Source: Simmondsia chinensis (taxonomy: Eukaryota; Streptophyta; Magnoliopsida; Caryophyllales; Simmondsiaceae). From it: a stretch of 64,000 nucleotides of DNA. The translations under genes were made by a program, and so were the position numbers. Where the stretch lies: positions 34,960,186-35,024,185 of the forward strand of contig JAGTTD010000002.1 of the NCBI GenBank assembly GCA_018398585.1, given 5' to 3'. The number at the start of each line of letters is the position of its first letter. Within the stretch, counting starts at the first letter, position 1. The notes beneath the pieces are model-generated. The model was not told the origin of the DNA and made no database searches. It was given only the letters and a program-made list of their open reading frames with translations. Of this stretch, positions 21,654 through 33,396 are shown one piece after another.

Positions 21654-22619
21654 AAGAATGATTCTACTCTATCAACCTCGTTAACATCCACAACTTCTGC
21701 CTTTTTTCGTACGGACCCAACTTCGGCTTCCAAATCAGCAATTTTACTATCAATACACCCAAAAGATTCCTTATTCCATTTCCTCACAGGAAATTTCAAT
21801 CAATGAAGCTTTAGATCTGCTCGAATCACTCCCAAATCAACCCATTCTTGGTAAAGCATCTTCTTGAAGCTATGGCTTAACAGCCACTCATTAAGGCATC
21901 TAAACGGCTTACGGCCCAATTCTTCCTCATCAAGTGAAATTATAAGACGGCAGTGGTCCAATAGGTTTCTATTTGCTGCATCAATCTTCATATCGGGGAA
22001 TTTAATTAACCACTTCAGATCCACAAATGCACGGTTAGTATGGCTCATAGAAGGATTTGTAGCCCACGTACATTTTCTTCCCCTTAGAGGAAGCTCAATC
22101 ACTCCCAATGAATCAATACACTCTTCGAATTCTTTCATACCACTAGAGACGCTTTTACATCCTTTTCGGTCATCGATCTCTAAGATTTTGTTGAAGTCGC
22201 CCATCACAATTAGAGACTTATCAATTGTATCCTTTATCCCACAAAGATCATCCCATAACACAGCTCTCTCACTCCTATCATGGGAGCCATACACAAGACA
22301 TATAGCACAATCAAAGTTCTTTTCCCTACATGATCCATATACGCAGATCCACCTTAAGGAGTTAATGGAATTTGAAGACACAAATTCATGTCCATTCCAA
22401 GATAAAATCAAACCTCCACTTCCTTCAAGGCCGCAACTTGGCACCACTCAGCCTTCACCCTACCCCACCATTGTCTGATCGTTCCCGCTTTCACTATATT
22501 GTGTTTCATTTCCGCTAGACCCAACACTGCTACCTTATATTTGACAATAAGGTCTTTGACATCCACTGAGTTTTTTTTTCTAGCACAACCCCTGACATTC
22601 CAACAGCATAAACTCATGA

Positions 22620-22841
22620 CTTACACAAAAAATCACACTGACCTGGGCTTTGTTGGTGCCGAGACGACCCGATTAGATCTATCCAAAGTCCGACTTCTTG
22701 CCGGGAAGGGGAAGCTTCTTCACAACAGGGACCCAACCTTCCTTCTCAATATCTTGGTTATGGCTGATAATTACATCCTCCTCTCCATTAAATTTCAGAC
22801 CAAGCTTTCGACCAATTTGCCAAGCGAAAACCACCACCGAT
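22620..22841 (-). pseudogene. L1 LINE ORF1, C-terminal remnant
   Basis: Minus-strand translation includes EGWVPVVKKLPLPGKKSDFG, like the C-terminal tail of plant L1 ORF1 proteins. It lies just upstream of the ORF2 endonuclease start at 22617, as expected for a two-ORF LINE. The rest of ORF1 is cut off at the palindromic MITE beginning at 22842. Confidence 0.5.
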
Positions 22842-23013
22842 CCATTACGACATCAATATTTAATTTAAGTGGTCAATGAAATTGAAGCATAGATAAACTT
22901 AAACAAAAAAAAGGTAACATGTTTTTTTTTTGACGACATATTACTTTTTCTGTTTATGTTTATCTACGATTCAATTTTATTGTCTACTAAATTAAATATT
23001 GATGTCATAATGG
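22842..23013. mobile_element. Palindromic MITE
   Basis: The first 63 bases (CCATTACGACATCAATATTT...) and the inverted last 62 (CCATTATGACATCAATATTT...) match at about 85 percent, leaving a short A/T-rich loop. This foldback has no coding content. No target duplication is clear, so superfamily is not assigned. Confidence 0.6.
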
Positions 23014-23180
23014 ACAATTCCATCTCATGACACATTTTGAGAAATAACCACATTCACGTATAATTAAAAATCTAACAAGATAATAAATAAATTAAATACT
23101 TCTATTTAATAAAAAACTGAAAATTATATGACTAAGTTTTAAGAATACACTGTTTCTAATAATATCTAGTACTAGCTAAT
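23014..23180. other. AT-rich spacer
   Basis: No feature seen. Confidence 0.6.
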
Positions 23181-23890
23181 TGTTGGAAATGTAACAAAGT
23201 ATAACCCACATTGAAAATTGAAGTCTTACTTTAAATTCCATATTCCACGTGATAGTTTAGAGAAGGGAAGAATGATTTATTTATATCCTTGTAAAGACAA
23301 AGACTTGAACTAAGTAATGGATGAGAGAAGGTGGAAACCACACACGCGCGCCGCCCGCCCGCTCGCCACATTGTAAGGGCGAGGGCGAGGGTGTGGGCGT
23401 GGTTGTACTTTTTTCCTTACGGGTCTTTTTATTGGAAATATTTTTCTTTAATGAGTATTAGTGCGTCTCGTAAAGATGCGAAACCACCATTATTTCCTCA
23501 TCCTTTCCCATGGAACACACCCCTTCAAATGACTATTGGGAGTCAACAACCCTGCCCATAAATATTGTCATTTGTCAAGCCTTGTTATCCATCCAAAAAT
23601 TGTTTGTCTTTTCTCCTCTTCTTCTAAATGCCTTCTTCTCCAATATCAAAGTCTGGGCAAAGTTCTCTTGGCATCCCACCCGACTTCTAACGATTGCACG
23701 TTAAAGGTCGAATCGAGTTAATACTAGAGAACGGCCGCCGGTTACACTGTGTGCACCCTGGCAGTGGCCAAATCATCTTTTAAGATAGTGGCTTGTTCTA
23801 CGGCGCGGTTAATCACTTTGTAAGATCTTTCCTCACTTCATCGATTTCGTTGCTGTGTTTGATTGCTTTATGTTTACTGTTTTTATAACA
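23181..23890 (+). mobile_element. Solo LTR of the copia family whose 3' LTR is at 54810-55455
   Basis: Starts TGTTGGAAATGTAAC and ends TTATAACA; it aligns along its length with 54810-55455 (shared AAGACAAAGACTTGAACTAA, TGGATGAGAGAA, CGCGCGCCGCC, ACGGTTAATCACTTTG). No primer site follows and no polypurine tract precedes it, so it stands alone. The 5-bp flanks (CTAAT, ATCTA) do not match. Confidence 0.65.
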
Positions 23891-24397
23891 ATCTAAAAGC
23901 CAATTTTATAATCAATCATGACAATAAGACTTCTTTCTAGCATGCCTATATCGTGTAGTATTAGCAATCGGAACTTTTCATATTCATGTATCTAAAAAGA
24001 ACTTTCACCCCCTGTTTGGCAATAGAGTAATGGGGAGTAAAAGAGGGTAAGGGTAATGGAGGATAAATTATTACCTCCGTTTAGCAAAACATAAAGAGGG
24101 GTAAAGGAGGGTAATGAGGGATAAAAATTTACCCTCCTTTACCCCCCATTACCCTCCTTTACCCTCATTTTCTTTAACCCCTAAATTCGGGAGTAAAGGG
24201 GGGTAAGATAAATTTTTAAAAAGAATTGGACTATTTTACCCTTATTTTAACTATAACTCTCTTTACCCTTACCCCTTTACCCAATTGTCAAACAAGGTTA
24301 ACTCATTTATCCCTCTTTATTCTTACCCCTCTTATTTTAACATATCCAAACAAGGGTAGGATCTTACCTTACCCTCCTCCTCTTTACCCTGCCCCTC

Positions 24398-24969
24398 TAT
24401 CACGAGCCCAGCATCCAAAGAGCTATTTTTCACTTTTGTTTTTTGTATCAATTATGTAATGTAAAAATGTAAAATTAGTTAAGTATAAAATTAGTTTAAA
24501 TTTTGAAATGGGTTAGGAAGGGCCGGTTGGAGGGAAGAAGTAGGAGGCAAAGATTAGTTTAAATTGTAATGATACTTAGCATTAATTAGAATATGGGCTA
24601 GGGAGTAGGGTTGTAGGCCTATGGGGGGGCTTCCCTCCAATTCTATTTATACCCCTTGTGACTTATAATTTTGGTATCAACTAATCAAACCAAAAATTTG
24701 AATTGTTTTCCTCTCTCCCTCTTGCTCTAACCGTCCCCCTCTCCCCCCTTTTTCTAACTCTAAATTTCTCTTCTGCTTCTCTAACCTCTCCCCTTCTAAC
24801 TTCTAACTTCTCCTCTTCTTCTAACTCTCTTCTAATTTCTCTTTTCCTCTTCTCAATCTCTACTCTCTTTCTCTCTCTCGTTCTTCTCCCAAAATTTATC
24901 CAAGCCACGGACTTAGGTTCGTGACAAAATGGTATCAGAGCTTCGTCACCAACCTTTGGGTTTGTGACA
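24398..24969 (+). repeat. 5' LTR of gag-only LTR element
   Basis: 572 bp, starting TATCACGAGCCCAGC (the first G now A) and ending GGGTTTGTGACA, almost identical to 26862-27435. CCCTC flanks the whole element (24393-24397 and 27436-27440), an exact 5-bp duplication. TATA box TCTATTTATACC at about 24642. A second primer-site-like TGGTATCAGAGC lies inside the LTR at 24930-24941. Confidence 0.9.
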
Positions 24970-24972
24970 AAG

Positions 24973-24983
24973 TGGTATCAGAG
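24973..24983 (+). promoter_or_regulatory. Primer-binding site, initiator tRNA-Met type
   Basis: TGGTATCAGAG, three bases after the 5' LTR. Confidence 0.85.
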
Positions 24984-25077
24984 ACATCTTCCGATCCAAA
25001 GAGGGCTTAACTTATCCTTCTTTTCCCCATTCGGTTAAAACCGAATCAAAAAAAAAACACTGGCTATTACGAGAAGC

Positions 25078-26825
25078 ATGTCATCAACCGGCCACACCGA
25101 GTCCAACGAGTGGGTTGACACCGTCGACGGAAGGTTGGTCTGCTTGGAGGAAAGAATGGACCGATTGAAGGAACAACAAAGTCGAACCAACACCGAAATG
25201 AAGGCCACCATGGCCAACATGGGGGCGGACATAGCAAACATGAAGGCAGACATTAGGGCCCTAATCGATGCCGTTGGTCGGTTAGTTAAGGCCCAAGAAA
25301 AGAGGCCCGAAGCGGAGACCGTGGCACCACCCGTGGGTGCCCATGACAATGCCCCACCCGGAGGGTCCGTCACTTATCCAAGAACCGGAGATGGGATCCT
25401 TCCGCCACCAACACATTCCTCGGAATTTAGAAATAACAGTGTTCCACCTTGAGTCACGGATGAAGGAGAATTTAGCCGGAGCCATGGGAGTAACCGCACC
25501 TTGTCCACCCACGCACCAAGGCTCGAAATTCCGAAATTCGAAGGTACAAACCCAAGAGCTTGGATCCGTAAGTGCCTTAAATATTTTCGTTGGTACCAAG
25601 TGCCCGAACATGAATGGGTGGAGTACGCCTCGAGCCACCTTCATGAACATGGGGACATTTGGTTCCATGGGCTTGAGCTTAGACACCCACACATGACGTG
25701 GCCCTTTTTTATGGACGAGTTGTGTAAGCATTTTGGGGACCGATCGCTCCAAGACATAGTGGAAGAATTTAGTAAGATGTCTCAGAATGGGCCGGTCGAA
25801 GATTATATCTTGAAGTTTGAAGAATTGAAGAGTTGGATGCTAATTCACCACCCGACATTAAGCGAAGCATACTTTGTCTCCAGTTTCATTAGTGGGCTTA
25901 AGCCCGCCATTCGAGCATCCGTCAAAACAAGCCGTCCTACCGACCTTGGTATGGCCTTTGAGCAGGCCAAACTCCAAGAAGTTGCAATGGAAGAGCTAAG
26001 AAACATGATGCAGCCAATGTCGAGGCCTATCCATAAGGATGAAACAATGACTAAGTCCCTCACACTAAACCAGACACAGCTGCCACAATCCTCCGGCTCC
26101 ATTGTCAAGCCCACCGTAACCAAAGGAGGGCCAACCGTGTCCACCGGGTCCGCACCGGCCACGCGTGACTCTAGCAAGTGCTACCGGTGTCAAGAAAGGT
26201 ATTTCCCGGGGCACGTGTGCAAGACCAAACAACTCAACAACATGACAGGGGTTGCTGAAGATCAGGGCCAAGAAGAAGAAGCACATAAAGTAGAAGAAGA
26301 GATGGAAGTCTCGTTGTATGCTCTGGAAGGAAGGGCCACGCACAACACTTTCAGAATTAAGGGGAGTATCAAAAAGAGACCCATAGTGACCCTTGTGGAC
26401 AGCGGGAGTACTCATAGCTTCATTGACGAACGCTTAATTAAGGAACTCAAGCTACCCACTCTCACTACCGCGGCCATGACCATAACCGTGGCCAATGGGG
26501 AAACCTTGATGAGTTACTTGCGTTGCCCAAAGGTTGAGTGGAAGGCACGGGGAAAACATTCGTCGACGACCTTCAAGTACTGAACTTAAAAGGTCATCAC
26601 CTAGTGCTACGAGTGGAGGGACTCCAGAAGTACGGACCCATCACTTTTGACTTCACCGGCCTTCGACTCACATGCCACAAGGAAGGAAAAGAGATCACAC
26701 TTCAGGGACAGGAGAAAAAGGCCACCTCAAATTCGTCGCCTCGCAAAGGGGTAGTTCAAATGGCTAAGAAGAAGGCTGAACAAGTGATAAGGAAAGTAAA
26801 GAAGGCCAAGGACCGTGAACTTTAA
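25078..26825 (+). pseudogene. Gag-protease relic of a TR-GAG-type element
   Basis: The N-terminal part (25078-25452) looks like a coiled coil, with MDRLKEQQSRTNTEMKATMA and repeated ANMGADIANMKADI. A TGA at 25450 interrupts it, then the same frame continues into a Ty3/gypsy-type capsid (LEIPKFEGTNPRAWIRKC to about codon 200), a zinc knuckle (CYRCQERYFPGHVC, about 26179-26220) and a retroviral-type aspartic protease (VTLVDSGSTHSFIDERLI, near 26391). A frameshift near 26540 precedes the last block (LQVLNLKGHHLVLRVEGLQK), and the ORF ends at 26825 only about 20 bp before the purine-rich tract. Reverse transcriptase, RNase H and integrase are absent with no room for them. With one stop and one frameshift it is fairly young. 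Transposition would need enzymes from another gypsy element. Confidence 0.85.
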
Positions 26826-26846
26826 TCCTTGAGGACAAGGATTAAT

Positions 26847-26861
26847 TAAAGGGAAGGGGAT
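26847..26861 (+). promoter_or_regulatory. Polypurine tract of gag-only element
   Basis: AAAGGGAAGGGGAT directly before the 3' LTR. Confidence 0.8.
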
Positions 26862-27435
26862 TGTCACGAGCCCAACATCCAAAGAGCTATTTTTCGCTTT
26901 TGTTTTTTGTATCAATTATGTAATGTAAAATTGTAAAATTAGTTACGTATAAAATTAGTTTAAATTTTGAAATGGGTTAGGAAGGGCCGGTTGGAGGGAA
27001 GAAGTAGGAGGCAAAGATTAGTTTAAATTGTAATGATACTTAGCATTAATTAGAATATGGGCTAGGGAGTAGGGTTGTAGGCCTATGGGGGAGCTTCCCT
27101 GCAATTCTATTTATACCCCTTGTGACTTGTAATTTTGGTATCAACTAATCAAACCAAAAATTTGAATTGTCTTCCTCTCTCCCTCTTGCTCTAACCGTCC
27201 CCCTCTCCCCCCTTTTTCTAACTCTAAATTTCTCTTCTCATTCTCTAACCTCTCCCCTTCTAACTTCTAACTTCTCCTCTTCTTCTAACTCTCTTCTAAT
27301 TTCTCTTTTCCTCTTCTCAATCTCTACTCTCTTTCTCTCTCTCTCGTTCATCTCCCAAAATTTATCCAAGTCACAGACTTAGGTTCGTGACAAAGTGGCA
27401 TCAGAGCTTCGTCACCAACCTTTGGGTTTGTGACA
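26862..27435 (+). repeat. 3' LTR of gag-only LTR element
   Basis: 574 bp, TGTCACGAGC to GTTTGTGACA, nearly identical to 24398-24969; few substitutions are visible. The internal primer-site-like sequence is present here too (TGGCATCAGAGC, 27396-27407). Confidence 0.9.
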
Positions 27436-27492
27436 CCCTCTTTACCCTGCCCCTTTTTATTCCTCTTTACCCTTCTTTACCCAATTGTTAAA

Positions 27493-28860
27493 CAAAGCAT
27501 CAGTAGATTCCAAAAAAGGGAAGAAGAAATTTCTTGTGTTTGATATTTTATTACACTCTGGATGAAGTTTTAAAATCAATTTTTTAGAATATGCATGCCA
27601 AATTGAACTATGATAAGATAAACAAAAAAAAAAAAAAAAATGGATGTCTCTCAAAAGTAAAATATAAGAATGGAGAACGATAGTAGGGAGTTAGGTCAAA
27701 CGCCGGTAAGGTCAAGGACGCATGACGACAACGGTTAGGCAGTGCCGTCAAATCGTTGTCGGCATGACGTTTTTTCCGGCGAAGAGACTGGTTATTATAT
27801 AAAAAAAAAAAAGAAAAGACAGAAAAGAAAAAAAAAGGACTCTAAGTGGACGGTGATTCATCCTCGAAGCTACGGAATACTTGTTTGTCCCGGATCCAAT
27901 GGGTGGGTGGCCGAGTTGGCGGCGGTACGGTGGCTCTTCAAAATTGTTCCCACGGAATTTGATTTCTCTCTACTTGGATCGATGAAGGTCGATGAGAAAT
28001 AAAGCCTTATGTAACCTCCCTAATATCACGCCTGAAATGTCTAATGGATAGGGGAGAGATTGTACGCTTCATCACTAGTCATGGTGGCCGCTCGAAGGTC
28101 GCGGTGGTTAGCGTAGGCTGCTCATGGTGGTGGTGGAACATCATTACCTGCAACTTGCAGTGGTGGTCGAATGTCGCAGTGGAAAGAGCTGCCACGGACA
28201 ATGGAGATTCGGCACCGACTGTGGTTGGCGTGGACCAGTCCGAGACCGATGGTTGAGCCTCGGGAAAACAAAAACAAAAGAACATGCAAAAAGAATTAAT
28301 AAGTCTTGGAAAATAAAGTGGATATTAAGGATGGTTAAGCCTTGGGAAACAAAGGGGCTCCATTTGAGTGAACTATGTATAAATAGGGGTCATTTAAGTT
28401 GTAACATTAGAACCAAATTGAACGTATTATTTTAATTAAGTTGATATATCTTTCATGATGTGAATTCTAATATTATATGGAAAACTTATCCAAAGAAAAA
28501 AAGAATAATAATAACATGATGCGAATACCTATTATTTCGTTAGTTGCATTCGTTTTATGGGGCTGGAATCATATTCTTATGAATTTTTTGGCATGAGCTC
28601 TGAAGATGTGGGGGTACAATTTTATGGGACATCAATAGTTGTAAAACAGTTGAGTATAATTCTTTTTGACTGTAGTGAATCCACCAATTGCTTGTTGCTA
28701 CTAGCTTATGTAATTTGTGGGAATAACTATGCATAAATTTGTGAAGATATCTTTGGAAGAATATGACATCTAAAATGCATAATAAAAGGACAATGCAAAT
28801 TGTATATCATGGAAACTAATTAGGTTCAAGTAATAATACTCCTCCCAAATAGTGTATAAG
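27493..28860. other. Intergenic stretch, nothing recognised
   Basis: Contains A runs (27625-27641, 27805-27837) and a GC-richer part at 27690-28260 with short overlapping ORFs on both strands that resemble no family known to me. No terminal repeats were found. Confidence 0.5.
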
Positions 28861-31800
28861 CAGTGATTGATCTAGAAGTTCACAAATGTAGGATCCATAT
28901 ATAATTAAAAACATGATAAAAATAAAAAATAACAATAAGAACAAATGTAGATATAATATACTATTAATCAATTTAGAAATTAAAAAGTACGAAAATTTTC
29001 ATATAACAAAATTATAGTAATATCTATACACGGAGGGAAATAAAATCAACCAATTAACCCAAATGTCCCCTACGAGTCTTCATATTTTGGAAACGTTGCA
29101 TAATAGCATCATTAGTGATACTCTCAAATACATCATTCTCAATGAAAGCAAGTAAACAATCATTAATAAACTGATCACTCATTCGATATCCTAAATCAGA
29201 CTTAATGAATTTCATCGCAGAAAAAGCTCTCTCCACTGTTGCAGTGGCAACTAGAAGAAACAAAGCCAATTTCAGAAGCAAATAAACATGCGAATATGTC
29301 ATATGCTTTTTTGTTTCAACCATCTTCCTAGAAATATTAGCAATTCCCTTCAACTCAGAAAACCTATCATCATTACGGACATCAACAACAAAATTACCAA
29401 GTTGACAACCTAATTCTTGAATATCAACATATGAAAAGTTGTTAGGATAGCGTTCTGCCAATCTCATCAACTTCTTCTCATCAAAGTTAGCAAACGAGTC
29501 AACTGGATTCAAACAAGCTACACTGAGAATTAACTCAGTGCTCACCTCATCAAAGCTATTGTAAAGCTCACTTAGCTACATATCAATGACCGTATAAAAT
29601 AGATCAATAAGAAAATGATGTTTCAAAATACCATTCACAATATCTTGCTCCTTTCTGTGTAAAGCTGTGTTTAGTTCATTTGTAATTCCTAATATTTTTT
29701 TTCATCAAGTGTAATAAGAAAACAAACACAAATGATTGAAAACCATCTAAAAAGCACTGAGCTTTCTGTCCATCATCTGAACCAGAGGCATCATTTGCAA
29801 TATCTTCAAGAACATCAATGATCGAAGAAAACATAGCAACTACATTCACAATTGTCTTATAATGAGATCCCCAACGAGTATCACCTGGCCTTTTAAGACC
29901 AAGTTCTTGATTTAAGCCTCGCCCTGTTTCTAGCTCGCCCATACATAAAGCCTCTTTAACTCGCTCTATTTGCTTCTCTCGAAGCATATCCCTACTCTTA
30001 AAGGAAGCTCCAACCACATTCATTGCATTGTTGAGCAAGCCAAAAGGCCAAGCCACATCATCCTGATTTTTTGCGGTTACAACAAGAGTTAATTGAAGTT
30101 GATGAGCAAAACAATGACTGCAATATGCTGAAGGAGTACCTCTCATAATCAAAGCTTTAAGGCCGTTGATATGTCCTTGCATATTACTAGCTCCATCATA
30201 GCCTTGTCCACGTATTCAATGTGGACTCAATGAATATTGAGAAAGTAAATTATAAATTGCTTTATTCAATGATAAAGCAAAAGTATCAAGAAGATGAACA
30301 AGACCAACAAATTGCTCCATCACAATCCCTCGTTTATCTACATATCGCAAAACAAGAGCCATTTGCTCCTTGTAAGATACATCACGTGACTCATCAACTA
30401 ATATCCCAAAGACATCATCCCCAGTATCTTCAATAATAGCATTCACTATTTCTCTTGCGCATGCATTCACAATGTCTTGTTGGATAGATGGTGAAGTCAT
30501 TTGCTGGTTCCTTGGAGAATTTCGCAGGACAACACTCCCCACATTATCAACACGCCCTGCATACCATGTTAAGATTTGAAGAAAATTTCCTCTATTTTTG
30601 GATGTTTCACTTTCATCATGGCCCCAAAACGCTATCCCACCAAATAAAAGTAATCTTACTACATCAATTGATGCATTTAAGGGATTTCGATACTCATTCT
30701 TCATTTGCTCGATTGCTTCACAAGAGCAGCTTGGATTCATTGATTTTGCCTCATTAGATCTTCACATTTCTTAACACATTGATTGTGAACACTATTAGAC
30801 CCACCAACATGCATATCAAATCTCTCTCTTTTATTCCAACTCCTAAATCCTTTCTCTGTAAATGAGTCTCCCCCACCATGACCCATACACTCGATTTTAA
30901 ACAAGTAACAACATAGCAAAAAGCAGCATCCAATTTGGCACTATATTCTATCCAATTGCTATATTCATCAAACCAAGAAGAGTTAAATCAATGTAATCAT
31001 CCGCCAATATTTTTTTGGCAAAATTATGGGTTTTTGGTTGATAAGGGCCTCTTTGAAGATATGCTCTTCTTATTTCATCACGCTCATTTGGATGATAATC
31101 TAAAATTGCCTTTCTTTCTGCTGGATCAACGATAAGTGAATTCAAATCAATCCGACTCTGTATATAAGTCTGTTCATTGTTCACATTGAAGATTTTTTCT
31201 ATTTGATTACCACTTTCTTGAATAAGAGGTGATTCTTGGGTTGAAGAACCAACATCAGTGGATTGGGTGGCTATTTTTCTGAAATATCTCTCCATTTTAA
31301 ACTGAAAAATAAAAAAACTTAGGGTTATTAATTAGTTTTATAATATAATTATACAAATAATCTACAAAGTTTCTAATGAAATTGTTGATTACATAATAAT
31401 CATTAACTATAGAAAGTTGAAAATAAAAACAGGAAAGCTATTGAAATTTATAATTAAAAAACTAGGGCTAGATTGAGAATGAGAAATATCTTATGGGGAG
31501 AATAATAAAGAGAGAAAATGTGAGGTTCCACGTTTTGAGAGAAAACTACCAAAGGAGGGAGAGAGAGAGAGTTTAATATTTAAAAAATTAGGGTTAGGAT
31601 TTTAACTAATAAAATTAATTATATTAAAAAGCAAAATTGTAAATAAAATTTTGTAAGGGTAGGGATTTGAACCCCTGTGTGGAGAAGAAAAAAAAATTCG
31701 CGCATATACTAGTAGTCCAAGAGGTTATTACTACTATTTTACTCTTTAAAATTAATTACATAAAAAATCAAAATCGTAACTAAAATTTTGCAAGTGCAGG

Positions 31801-32000
31801 GATTTAAACACCTGACATGAAGGAGAAAATTTGCACACTATACCACTAGTCCAAGGGATTACTATTGCTACAAGCTCACACTTCAATATTTATGTAGTAT
31901 TTTAATTTTTTTTCTACTAATTTATATATATTTCAAAGGGTTGGGTCATAAAGCTGCAGTGTCCATGCATCCCGGTAGTCCTAACATGCGTCCGCCACTG
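28861..32000 (-). mobile_element. hAT element with DUF4371/hATC transposase
   Basis: TGTATAAG flanks it exactly (28853-28860 and 32001-32008), an 8-bp hAT-type duplication. Its ends are CAGTGATTGATC (left, decayed) and, inverted from the right, CAGTGGCGGACGCATG. Length 3140 bp. The right subterminal part has two diverged direct copies (about 31650-31735 and 31790-31865) of a tRNA-like GGGATTTGAACCCCTG...CTAGTCCAAG sequence, a feature seen in other plant hAT elements. A 591-bp relative lies at 34696-35286. Confidence 0.85.
29054..31295 (-). pseudogene. hAT transposase, DUF4371 and hATC domains, broken
   Basis: Reads from 31295. The N-terminal part (MERYFRKIATQS... RKAILDYHPNERDEIRRAYL) matches plant proteins annotated as TTF-type zinc finger with hAT dimerisation domain. 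Then come the DUF4371 region (GGIAFWGHDES, 30640 or so; ILVDESRDVSYKEQMALVLR; GQGYDGASNMQGHINGLKAL; CFAHQLQLTLVV), a TRW block (GDTRWGSHY) and the C-terminal hATC dimerisation domain (TVERAFSAMKFIKSDLGYRM) ending at 29054. The family cuts and pastes its own element in the nucleus. Lesions: frameshifts near 30935, 30740 and between 30182 and 29545 (with stops around 29680-29550), and an in-frame stop near 30216. It should be inactive. Confidence 0.8.
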
Positions 32001-32008
32001 TGTATAAG

Positions 32009-32988
32009 AAAGACAATAGGATGCAACATTTGCAGAATGAGTACATGACAAGAGCTCGATGTGCGTAGATGTAGTAGACAAATATGATAAATGAAGAAAT
32101 TGTATCATTGCATATTAGAAGGGCCCAAAACCTATAAAGATGCCATCAACAAAGAACTAGAACAGGATCAAAATTACCACTCGAGAAATAATAAGTCTTT
32201 CGAGAGGATGTAAACCCATCGGCTGCAAATGGGTTTTTAAGGGAAAGCTGAAGGCTGATGGTTCAATCGATAAGTTTAGAGGAAGGTTTTAGTGGCTAAG
32301 GGTTATAACTAGAAAACTGGGTTAATTACTGTAACCTCTATTCATGATTTGATCATGTTTCAAATGGATATTAAACTGCTCTTCTAAATTGTCTCTGAGA
32401 TAAATGGATTTACATGGAACAATTGGAAAGATCTGTGGACCTTGATATGGAAAATAAAGTTTGTAATCTCCGGCATTCTTAATATAATCTCAAATAAGCC
32501 CCTAAAGAATGACATTGAAATATTATAAAATATTGCTTACACATGCATGTACTCCAAATAAGATGAGAATAGGTGTATGATCTTTTGTTTGGTATAAGTG
32601 TGAAAGATGTGCATGTAACAAAGTCTTTTAATTTCGTGGTTTAACAGAAAAGACTTTGGCGAAATTTATGTGCACTTGTTGTAAAGGTGACTTGACCACT
32701 CAAGGGTTTTTACTCTTGCATATATGGAGAATAATACTTCAAGAGTTTGGTCATGTTTATGACACGCTAATTAAAACTCCATATAACTCTAGTGTTGACT
32801 TATAGAGGAATAAAGTTGATTATGTATCATAGGCTAAATACACTAAGATGTTGGATAGTGTTATGTTTTTATGAACTACACTCGCCTTGATATGATATAA
32901 ATCGCTAGTAGACTTAGACTATATACTCTTTATCCATGTGATGAGCATTGGAATGCTCTAATTAAATAGTTGAAGTACTAGTGAAATG
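32009..32988 (+). pseudogene. Copia relic, reverse transcriptase part (left of the hAT insertion)
   Basis: At 32206 the frame reads GCKPIGCKWVFKGKLKADGS, a classic copia reverse-transcriptase block, followed in changing frames by VTSIHDLIMFQMDIKLLF and IYMEQ-like sequence near 32410. Near 32830-32960 sequences resemble the copia block before RNase H (tandem words for SVMYAM...TRPD and DEHWNAL). The relic is cut at 32988 by the large hAT and continues at 53069-55455, the two sides joining across the duplicated GTGAAATG. Heavily mutated. Confidence 0.65.
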
Positions 32989-33341
32989 TAGGGGTGTAAA
33001 CGAACCAAACGTTCGATGAACTACTCGTATTCAAAATTGATTAAAACTCGTTCATGTTCGTTTTTGAGGCTCCATAGCTTATCGAACCGAGTTCGAGCAG
33101 GCTCGATAAGACTATCGAGCCGAGCTCGAACAGGAGAGTGTTCGGATCGTTAGTGTTCACGAACAGTTCGATAAGAGCTCGGCAACGGCTCGATAAGAGC
33201 TCGATAAAGGCTCAATAATAGCTTGATAAAATGCTTCATAGCAGCTCGATAAAGGCTCGTTAAAGCGCTCGATAAGTGCTTATCAAAAACTCGCTAATAA
33301 TAGCCATAATATATAATGAATATTTTGTACCATATATGTAT

Positions 33342-33344
<3 letters not shown>

Positions 33345-33396
<52 letters not shown>

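Larger units (their letters stand above)
17400..22617 (-). pseudogene. L1-type LINE ORF2 relic, split by an RTE insertion
   Basis: Read from 22617 downward. The apurinic-type endonuclease (about 22617-21680) shows CCWNVRGCAR, VMGDFNKIL, NRAFVDL and LLDHCRLII, so the DFN and LDH blocks are present. The reverse transcriptase follows: VISKLMSPRFAGVLPSIIGQ near 21560, then a KAYDSVDW-like motif A in shifted frames near 21385. The segment that should hold motifs B and C (the xADD active site) is missing between about 21340 and 21250. A conserved downstream block (AGWKAATLSRLVLIKAVLNS, 21044 on) and a FWHDVWIDN-like segment near 20550 follow. The RVT zinc-binding domain (VKILVWLALLGRLNTKDRL) at 20200-20000 is cut by the RTE at 17910-19995 and resumes at 17894 (LFFIVTWVIWSKRNKMIFEN). 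The 3' end, near 17400, is not fixed. Confidence 0.8.
24008..27492. mobile_element. MITE, family X second copy, split by a gag-only LTR element
   Basis: Left end CCCCTGTTTGGCAATAGAG and right end ACCCAATTGTTAAACAAAG are inverted counterparts. The interior AACTCATTTATCCC and TTTTAACATATCCAAACAAGG match the copy at 11366-16771. A second start-like sequence (CCGTTTAGCAAAACATAAAG) at 24076 suggests two MITEs nested or fused. The LTR element at 24398-27435 interrupts it. Confidence 0.5.

Noticed and set aside
24681..24924. ORFs in the pyrimidine-rich LTR part (also 27167-27382)
   Set aside because: Low-complexity CTCTTCT sequence present in both LTRs; no protein similarity.
27742..28435. Candidate small genes in the GC-richer stretch
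   Set aside because: Overlapping frames on both strands, no family similarity, no clear start context.
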